Below, in pieces: positions 20,201-25,672 of a stretch of DNA of 25,672 nucleotides. The stretch is from Phoronis ovalis (taxonomy: Eukaryota > Phoronida > Phoronidae): contig JAOXYB010019404.1 in the NCBI GenBank assembly GCA_028565635.1, forward strand, positions 1-25,672, read 5' to 3'. The translations under genes were made by a program, and so were the position numbers. Positions within the stretch are counted from its first letter, which is position 1, and each line of letters opens with the position of its first letter. The notes beneath the pieces are model-generated. The model was given only the letters and a program-made list of their open reading frames with translations, was not told where the DNA came from and did not search any database.

Positions 20201-23200
20201 TGATTCTGTCAAATTTACCTGACATAACACTTTAATCATTACAATATAATGTAATCACTAAAATTTAATATGACAATGAAGGTTTGACTGGGATAAAAAG
20301 GGTTGTTATAGTCATCTCATTGTTCAGGACTACAAACAAACAAAAATTGAGACAACATTATTATTCTCGCAGTAACTTTCTCAGCCATTAGAATGAGCAT
20401 AACAGTAAAGCATAATCAACAAAAGAGAAATTATAGTCAATAAATCATATATCTTGAAGCAGTTATTATTGTTCTATTTTGTTTCTTCCTTGTATGATGG
20501 TGAGTCTGTATTAGGGACTAAGATGTATGACACAATAAAGTTATACATTTTTATTTTGTTATTTGTTATGGCTGCTCCTATAAGGGAGCAAGCCTATTGG
20601 TTTTGTATTTCTTTCTTCTTTTTCTTCTTCCAATTTTCAGCAAGCTATATCTCGAAGACGGTTACAGCTAGGAACTTGATACTTGATACTTGTTGTGTGA
20701 TATCCCTGGGGTAGGCCATTGTTGACCTTGAGGTCAAAAGGTCATTTGAAGTTCAAAGGTCAATATTGATTTTCCAATTTTCACTAAGCTATAACTCGAA
20801 GTCTGTTACAGTTAAGGACATGATATTTGAAGTTTGACATCCCCAGGGTACGCCATTGCTGACATATGTCATATGGGTCAAAAGTCATGGTATTAGGTTC
20901 TTAGGTCATTTTGATGACCTTTTAGAATATTTAGTTGTTACTAAAAAGGTAATTTTTTTTAAGCATCTTTTAAAATAATTTTATGGAGGAAATATACTGC
21001 CAGTTATATTGTTTAGTCCAATAGGCTTGTACTTTGACATATGACAGTCCGGAGTTAACCTTGTTGTTGAAATGTTATGTAGAGGTTAAAGTTCAAACTC
21101 TCAAAATGGCACAAAATTTTAAGAAAGCATAGAAGTCAAGGGGACATTTTGAGGTCAAGAAGTCCCAAAGCAACGGATTTCTATTATTTGCTGAAAAGTT
21201 CAAAAATGATGTTGAAAGCTAATTTAGAGGTCATGTAAGGTTCACAAAAGCCAATATGAGCAACCCTGCCTTTGCTAAGGCTATCTAGTTGTTCATGGCA
21301 TCATGCCATGGTTTCTACAGAATTGTGATAGTTTTCTCAAAAAAACATTTACTGTTTACTTGAAATGCAGTTCATGATAAACAAAGTACTTTATTTATCA
21401 GTTTTGCTCAGGCTGCACAAGTCTAAAATGATTTTTTTTCATACTAATTGTAATAGTTTTTATGCTGATAATTTTACTTTTAATTATGATTAAAATATAA
21501 ATTTAATTACTTGCTTAGTGGAATTTAGACATATGTAAGTTCGGTTGTAAACCATAAGCATTGAAAATATGATACTATCGGTTGTATAAAGATTTTTCTC
21601 AAATTAATGAATTCCTTTTAATATGTTAAAATATTTAGCTAGGCTGTCTTGAGCAAGTCAAAGTTTTGCTGTACTTGCAATTAACAATGGATACTGTTCG
21701 CTTCAGTTATACATGAATGTTTGAAGTATATTATATATTAATTATTATTAAATAATGTGTATCTGTTTACCTTGATTAGGTTCATATGTGACCTATGTCA
21801 CATAGAGCTGAGTGTAGTCATTCGTATCATTCACTGTTATTTACTGTATGTCATATGATGACATTGTGTAGGTTCTACCTTTCCAGGAAAAGGTCATGTT
21901 TACAATTGATCAGACGTGCTAATAAGGCTGTGGTGAATTATAATATAAATTATACCTAGCTAGAAGTACATATATATATATTTGACACTGCCAGTACAAT
22001 GAGTTCATAACCTTTTTTGTTGATAGTCAATAAATCAAATACACACACTGCCTGGTCAGGCTTATCAGGCAGAACAGAATTTAAGAGATGACCACTGTGC
22101 CAAGATGATCAGATAACAGTTGAACACTGACCATCAGTGGAATAACAACAATTTATAATATCTGGTAAAATTATAATTTTACTCATAGGAGAGGTGATAA
22201 ATGTATTATATAGTGACTGAACTAGGAGCTATTACTATACTGTACAGTCATAAAGAGAAACAGTGGTGAAATAGTTTTTTAAAAATTTAAACTCAAGAAT
22301 GGTTCAATTAAAGTGTCTTCTTTGATCATATTATATACTTCGCCATGACAGTGGCCAGTATATTCAAACTGGGGGCAAAGTTAGATCAAAAACTGTTAGC
22401 TGGTGTAATATTTTTTCACTTTAAGTTTTGTTTCATTATTAATTGCAGAAACGGATACAGTGGTGGCAGAACATAAATAGAACTTCCGAACTGAGTAACA
22501 TAATGAAATTTAATTTTTAATTACTCTTATCTGAGATACAGCTAGAACCAGATTTTAGATTTTGTGAAACAAGGAATTTTTTAAATAAAGTGGGCAAGCA
22601 TTTGTTATTTGTTGCTGTTACACATACTGTATGAGAGACCGTTGATTCTTTCAGGCTAGTTGGTTGCCCTCCGTTTTGGCACCGTAAACAAATGATGATG
22701 ATTCGGGCCATTATGAATGGTTGGTATACATTTGACAGTCCTGAATGGGAAGATATCAGTGATACACCTAAAGACTTGGTAAGCAATTTTTTATTTCAAT
22801 AAATATAAATTTTCAGTTCAGCCAAAGTCCATATATCTGTAAATTTGGTCAAGTACTGAACAAAAATGTCTAATGAAAAAAACTAGCCTAGCTGCCTCTC
22901 CGCCTAGAGGTAAAGCCTTCATTGGTTACTTGCTTTTGTTTATTCAGTAGTTTTCTAATTTTAATTAAAATGCCACATCTTTAGTTATTATTATTTTTAT
23001 CTTGTCTCACTGGAGTGGACCCTGCTTAATGGAAAATTCGACTATTTCTAAAAAAATTGAAAATCTCATTTAAATTTTACATAGTTTACAGATATTTTAT
23101 TAGCCTATTAATGCATTTTCAAGAATTCACATTCTTTTTCAAAAGTAATAACAACTATTTATAAATTTTCTAAATCTTTAACTATGAGTTGGAGCACATG

Positions 23201-24725
23201 TGCCACTAATTGAAAACGGCCTATAACATTTGAGAAACCTGCTGTCTACAGCTTAATTTTCTTTTATATTGAATTCCTTTATGTTTTACATTTCTTTCAC
23301 ATAATAATATTAGTTTTCTTCAGTTAGCTGAACCATGACAGTTCTTATTGGTTTTTTTAGCATTTATAAACAGATTTCTTGTAGGCTAAAAGTAATCTTG
23401 GAATTAACAAATTCCATTGAATTCAGTGATCAAAAAGTAAACAAGTACAAAGTTCAAGTGGAGTATCTCTGAATATGACTTTGCATTTAATAAAATGTGG
23501 AAAAGTAAACTTATGTATTACAATTCTTTTCTCACAGAATATACATGTGCCAACAGATGTTTGTGTACCTCTAGATTCTACCATTAGAACTTGTTCAAAT
23601 TCAGTGGGACAAATTTCAGGTTACAGTGTATTAATTAAAAAGCAATTAAACTTGTGAGACTCAGTAATAAATTGAACTTTTTTACTAATGAGGTACTTGC
23701 AAACTCAAAGTACTAACGAGTTCAAGTAACCTTAATTGCAATGATGAATATGCAAAAATTTAATAAATTATTATATTTATTTAAAATTAACTGATTTCGT
23801 TATATTGATCCTTTCACCCAGTTCTTGAAGTCTCAGATTAATTCTTACGTAATATATTTTGTTTCTTTTGTAGATTTCTAAGTTACTAGTGGTGGATCCT
23901 GCCGATCGCTATACAGCAAAGCAGGCACTGGAACATCCATTCTTTTCAAGAGAGGTGTGTTTTTCATGTTGTGCTACCATACTGAAACCTACAGATTGAT
24001 ATAAACTAAACATACGTCTGCCAGTTTCTCATTGTGTCATGTTTGCGTGGTGATAAACAAAATGTAATGTTTAATGTCTTACCTGGTGTTCTAAGAAAAT
24101 GACTGAATATATATATAAAATAATGATTATATAAAGAGGTTTCTGGCTAAGATTACATCTCGTTGGATTTAGCACTTTGTCATTCACAAAAACCTACATC
24201 CATAATGTTTGGACATTTAATGCTATTACTTGTGTTGAAGTGTATACTAGATGTCTTTCAGTCATGTATTGAACTTTGTTTGTATCCACCAGTACTGTAT
24301 GACATATGCAGTCTTCTTCATGAGGCATAAAGAATGACTTATATATATGCAGCGATAAGCCTAGTAAAACTATCTATTAATGCATTCCTTTAAATGACTT
24401 TTTCCAGAAACAAGAAGCACGGAAGTTCTTTCCCAGAAGGCAGTTTATTAGTGCTGTTATCGCTGTAAGATTTATACATCGTATAAAATTAATACACCTT
24501 CACCCTCCTCCAATACTGATACAACAAGTACAGAATAATCCTTATGCTATAAAAGCTTTCCGTAAAGTGATGGATAACTGTGCATTTAGAATGTATGGAC
24601 ACTGGGTCAAACGTGGTGACGATCAAAACAGAGCAGCACTATTTGAAATGAAAATCAAACGAGATGTGAAAAACACTATGATGCTAAAGGACACAGAAAA
24701 AACAGGCTCGACTAGTGGAAGATAA
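14234..24725 (+). CDS. PHKG: Phosphorylase kinase gamma catalytic subunit, whole gene (11 coding exons, 424 aa)
   Basis: A Ser/Thr kinase that phosphorylates and activates glycogen phosphorylase, as the catalytic subunit of the alpha-beta-gamma-delta complex in glycogen breakdown (family knowledge). The join is 14234-14298, 15265-15369, 15713-15888, 16211-16265, 16952-17090, 17850-17940, 18988-19078, 19683-19712, 22655-22778, 23874-23954, 24408-24725, 1275 nt with phase kept throughout. Motifs seen (424-residue numbering): [16 protein letters not shown] leader; glycine loop GRGVSSTV 56-63; Lys78 in AVK; alpha-C Glu102; HRDLKPEN with Asp178; DFG 196-198; [10 protein letters not shown] to Glu222; VDMWACGVI. 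The last exon is the regulatory tail, with the family-typical [16 protein letters not shown] and QNRAALFE blocks. Without the first exon and leader the protein is 398 residues, against ~387-406 in mammals. Invertebrates usually have one gene ancestral to PHKG1 and PHKG2; I cannot assign it to either. Confidence 0.95.
14299..15264 (+). other. PHKG intron 1
   Basis: A 966-bp intron. The inverted-repeat element at 14459-14869 fills almost half of it. The remainder shows nothing recognisable. Confidence 0.55.
14459..14869. mobile_element. Non-autonomous inverted-repeat element, 411 bp
   Basis: The left end is CCGGGGG... (an 11-G run) ...GCACTT and the right end AAGTGACCCCCCGGGA; they are inverted copies of about 16 bases. 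It is flanked by near-identical 8-bp sequences, CAGTTTTC at 14451-14458 and CGGTTTTC at 14870-14877, a likely target duplication with one change. Inside, a motif like AAAGGGTAT followed by T-runs recurs about seven times (near 14521, 14566, 14600, 14631, 14674, 14751, 14783). No transposase frame is present. Confidence 0.75.
15265..15369 (+). CDS. PHKG: PHKG coding exon 2
   Basis: The acceptor is tttattttcag and the donor gtgaga. It encodes [16 protein letters not shown], then [16 protein letters not shown] plus AG of Arg57. The KEFY-KY-PK-V-GRG run is the gamma-subunit signature just before the kinase glycine loop. Two consecutive ATGs at 15278 and 15281 are the alternative starts. Confidence 0.93.
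15370..15712 (+). other. PHKG intron 2
   Basis: A 343-bp AT-rich intron; nothing recognisable. The similar-sized intron 3 (15889-16210) is equally plain. Confidence 0.6.
15713..15888 (+). CDS. PHKG: PHKG coding exon 3 (glycine loop, catalytic Lys)
   Basis: Completes Arg57, then [20 protein letters not shown] with the ATP-anchoring Lys78, the KKEVNIL alpha-C helix (Glu102) and AGHSNI. The acceptor is gttttgcag and the donor gtgagt. Confidence 0.95.
16211..16265 (+). CDS. PHKG: PHKG coding exon 4
   Basis: Encodes [18 protein letters not shown] and part of Leu, matching the family's DSYESSSFMFLVFDL strands and hinge. The acceptor is tttttccag and the donor gtaagt. It is only 55 bp. Confidence 0.93.
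16266..16951 (+). other. PHKG intron 4
   Basis: A 686-bp intron carrying the 148-bp inverted-repeat element at 16497-16644; otherwise unremarkable. Confidence 0.6.
16497..16644. mobile_element. Short inverted-repeat element (MITE-like), 148 bp
   Basis: The left end TGGTGGAGCCAC and the right end read on the opposite strand TGATGGAGCCAC begin inverted arms of about 50 bases. The arms stay alignable through CACAAATGTTCCCAGCATG against CCCAAATGTCCTAGCATG. It is too small to code for anything. Target duplications are not obvious, though TTGTA borders both sides in inverted orientation. Confidence 0.7.
16952..17090 (+). CDS. PHKG: PHKG coding exon 5 (catalytic loop)
   Basis: Encodes [19 protein letters not shown], the helix [18 protein letters not shown], then IVHRDLK with the catalytic base Asp178. 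It ends in phase 0 exactly after the HRDLK lysine. The acceptor is gtttttcag and the donor gtaagt. Confidence 0.95.
17091..17849 (+). other. PHKG intron 5
   Basis: A 759-bp intron following the HRDLK exon. The open frame that reads through the donor to 17159 is unlikely to be a real product because the next exon supplies PEN. No repeat or RNA gene is recognised. Confidence 0.55.
17850..17940 (+). CDS. PHKG: PHKG coding exon 6 (DFG motif)
   Basis: Encodes [20 protein letters not shown] with the metal-binding Asp196, then [10 protein letters not shown] plus one base of Asp211. The acceptor is ttttttcag and the donor gttagt. Confidence 0.95.
17941..18987 (+). other. PHKG intron 6
   Basis: A 1047-bp intron. 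Near 17955-18090 is a C-rich/G-rich patch with ACCCCTTTCCTTGAC and ACCCCTTTCCTGGAC as a short direct repeat. A small ATGAC tandem lies at 18587-18606. No exon is seen; the open frame at 18197-18412 is not recognisable. Confidence 0.5.
18587..18606. repeat. Short (ATGAC)n tandem
   Basis: About four units of ATGAC in PHKG intron 6. Short enough to be slippage only. Confidence 0.7.
18988..19078 (+). CDS. PHKG: PHKG coding exon 7 (activation segment)
   Basis: AT completes Asp211, then [17 protein letters not shown] and the family-typical insert [19 protein letters not shown]...APE is the activation/P+1 segment. Asp211 sits where vertebrate gamma subunits have the acidic Glu (E182 of rabbit). The acceptor is cattttag and the donor gtgagt. 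Confidence 0.95.
19079..19682 (+). other. PHKG intron 7
   Basis: A 604-bp AT-rich intron before the 30-bp microexon; nothing recognisable. Confidence 0.6.
19683..19712 (+). CDS. PHKG: PHKG coding exon 8 (30-bp microexon)
   Basis: One base completes Met241, then WACGVIMYT and two bases of Leu. It matches the family's LWACGVILFTLL helix. The acceptor is ttttttag and the donor gtaagt. It is flanked by introns of 604 and 2942 bp. Confidence 0.92.
20588..21032. repeat. Interspersed repeat with GGTCA motifs, bounded by CAAGCCTATTGG inverted copies
   Basis: CAAGCCTATTGG near 20590 and its reverse complement CCAATAGGCTTG near 21019 bracket the region. Inside, a unit starting CAATTTTCA at 20631 recurs 144 bases on at 20775. 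Both copies share AAGCTATA-CTCGAAG, GTTACAG, GATA-TTG, ATCCC, GGCCATTG or CGCCATTG, and trailing GGTCA words. It looks like a diverged duplicated repeat; the GGTCA-rich sequence continues to about 21270. Confidence 0.65.
20731..20762 (+). promoter_or_regulatory. Direct AGGTCA half sites (DR2 and DR1 spacing)
   Basis: AGGTCA-AA-AGGTCA at 20731-20744 is a two-base-spaced direct repeat. AGTTCA-A-AGGTCA at 20750-20762 is a one-base-spaced direct repeat of the RXR/HNF4/PPAR type. They lie in an intronic repeat, so function is speculative. Confidence 0.25.
22655..22778 (+). CDS. PHKG: PHKG coding exon 9
   Basis: Completes Leu251, then [20 protein letters not shown] and [20 protein letters not shown] ending at Leu. 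This is the C-lobe segment G-PPFWHR-Q--M-R-IM shared by gamma subunits. The acceptor is ctttcag and the donor gtaagc. Confidence 0.95.
22779..23873 (+). other. PHKG intron 9
   Basis: A 1095-bp AT-rich intron; no repeat family, exon or RNA gene recognised. The open frame at 23475-23657 has no homology I know. Confidence 0.55.
23874..23954 (+). CDS. PHKG: PHKG coding exon 10 (end of kinase domain)
   Basis: Encodes [20 protein letters not shown] and [24 protein letters not shown] is the conserved kinase subdomain XI. The acceptor is cttttgtag and the donor gtgtgt; phase 0 at both ends. Confidence 0.95.
23955..24407 (+). other. PHKG intron 10
   Basis: A 453-bp intron before the last coding exon; plain AT-rich sequence. 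Confidence 0.6.
24408..24725 (+). CDS. PHKG: PHKG coding exon 11 (regulatory tail and stop)
   Basis: Encodes 105 residues and [20 protein letters not shown], a basic/hydrophobic stretch with PPPILIQQV, then [37 protein letters not shown] and a Lys-rich end. In mammals this tail holds the two calmodulin-binding, autoinhibitory segments; the positions correspond, but binding here is inferred. The acceptor is tttttccag. Confidence 0.95.
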   Translation, partial: KQEARKFFPRRQFISAVIAVRFIHRIKLIHLHPPPILIQQVQNNPYAIKAFRKVMDNCAFRMYGHWVKRGDDQNRAALFEMKIKRDVKNTMMLKDTEKTGSTSGR

Positions 24726-25436
24726 CCATGATGTTTCATGTAGTGTTTATGGGAAAGCTGCAGTCGTCTGCTGCCTAAGATGATAGGTTTCTAAGGGATA
24801 TCAATTGCTAAAATTGCTAACCTTCCTTGACGTAGTTAACTTTAAAAATGTACGTGAATTCTCAGAGGTTAGTGATTTTAGTGGATGTGTTCATAGTGTC
24901 ATGTGAAAACCAACATCATGATGGATATTTTGCTGCAACAGCTGAATTGTTTCTGGTGTGTGTGTGGCTGCCATAAAATTAAGTACTTAAGCATGGCGTA
25001 ACCATATTTTAATTCTGCTACCTTGTTAGATCGTTTTTTTGCTAATATATATGCGACTGCATGTAACTAGTTGACACAAAGTAGCAGTTCTGATTTTTAA
25101 ATAAGGTTATGTCATGCATGCAGTATATGAATTTCAGTCTATTTATTACCTTTGAACAAATTCAATAATTGTTTCGCCAGTCACGATATTCAAAATTCTA
25201 TTTTTGTTGACTTACTCAATCAACTTATAGTTTTTTTGCTGTTGACCATATCAACAATATTATTATAATTTCACTACCAAGTGAATTTTAAGGTGATATG
25301 AAAAAGCATAGCAGATGTAAAACTATAGATACGTTTTGGTAAAATAACTTGACCAGATCAAGATTGATACAATCATTTAGATCATAGCGGAAAGGAAAAT
25401 GTTATAATATACATGTAGATTAGCTTTCTTTGTATG
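24726..25436 (+). other. Probable PHKG 3' UTR / downstream flank
   Basis: No further coding sequence follows the TAA. I find no AATAAA between the stop and the right edge of the window. The transcript therefore either uses a variant signal or extends beyond the window, possibly through the tandem array at 25437. Confidence 0.45.
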
Positions 25437-25672
25437 CCGTCACTAGTAGTACCTAGCTCGAGTTGAATCAGTAGCTCAAGTTGAATCAGTAGTCAGTTTC
25501 TATGTAGTATCACTAGTAGCAGCAGTACCTAGCTCGGGTTGAATCAGTAGTCAGTTTCTATGTAGTATCACTAGTAGCAGCAGTACCTAGCTCGGGTTGA
25601 ATCAGTAGTCAGTTTCTATATAGTATCACTAGTAGTAGCAGTACCTAGCTCGAGTTGAATCAGTAGTCAGTT
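25437..25672. repeat. 58-bp tandem repeat (minisatellite), runs off the right edge
   Basis: CAGTTTCTAT and the following bases recur at 25494, 25552 and 25610, with CAGTT again at 25668, a constant 58-base period. Units share GTATCACTAGTAG, CAGTACCTAGCTCG and GTTGAATCAGTAG. The first unit is irregular: GTTGAATCAGTAGCTC is duplicated within it. Copies differ at only a few positions, so the array is young. It continues past the window. Confidence 0.95.

Larger units (their letters stand above)
19713..22654 (+). other. PHKG intron 8
   Basis: The largest intron (2942 bp). Its middle (about 20570-21040) is an interspersed repeat with GGTCA words; the remainder is AT-rich without a visible exon or RNA gene. 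Confidence 0.6.

Noticed and set aside
20454-20714. 86-codon plus-strand frame with hydrophobic stretches
   Set aside because: It lies in intron 8 and partly in the GGTCA repeat, with a poly-Phe run from a T-rich tract; no homology.
25437-25672. Regular repeats considered as a CRISPR array
   Set aside because: The repeats are head-to-tail with no variable spacers, in an animal genome; it is a minisatellite.
1-25672. Search for tRNA, rRNA, U12-type introns and multi-gene defence or biosynthetic systems
   Set aside because: By eye I found no cloverleaf-like gene, no ATATCCTT-type donor and no further genes beyond the two described.

Overview
This is about 25.7 kb of AT-rich animal genomic DNA holding two complete, intron-rich protein-coding genes arranged head to head. 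Every splice junction proposed below is GT-AG, and reading phase is kept across all of them. The introns are long (0.3-3 kb), and the interspersed DNA consists of short terminal-inverted-repeat elements and low-complexity AT. There is no operon structure or prokaryotic signal. Both proteins read as single-copy invertebrate orthologues of vertebrate families. TAGGCCTA-type words and short GGTCA-rich repeats fit a marine invertebrate, perhaps an ambulacrarian or another basal deuterostome. That taxonomic guess is weak.

Minus strand, 13407 down to 2328: an HPS4 orthologue (BLOC-3 subunit, Rab32/38 exchange factor) in 11 coding exons, about 957 residues. A longin-like N-terminal domain is encoded by exons 1-7. 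One 1788-bp exon supplies a long Ser/Asn-rich linker that contains an internal duplication. Exons 9-11 encode the conserved C-terminal region. A possible poly(A) signal lies at 1911-1916.

Plus strand, 14234 to 24725: the catalytic gamma subunit of phosphorylase kinase (PHKG family) in 11 coding exons, 424 residues, or 398 if the internal start is used. All kinase motifs are present, and the C-terminal regulatory segment is intact. An aspartate occupies the activation-loop position where vertebrate gamma subunits carry the well-known glutamate.

The two start codons are 826 bp apart. The interval at 13408-14233 must hold both promoters and is a candidate bidirectional promoter. It contains a perfect IRF-type motif and a CRE-like core.

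The rest is intergenic or intronic. Notable items are a perfect 53-bp-arm palindrome (277-383), a 644-bp fold-back element in HPS4 intron 1, a 411-bp inverted-repeat element in PHKG intron 1, a 148-bp inverted-repeat element in PHKG intron 4, a GGTCA-rich repeat in PHKG intron 8, and a 58-bp tandem array running off the right edge. I found no convincing RNA gene, CRISPR array or novel multi-gene system. The window is mostly two ordinary metazoan genes with interesting details.
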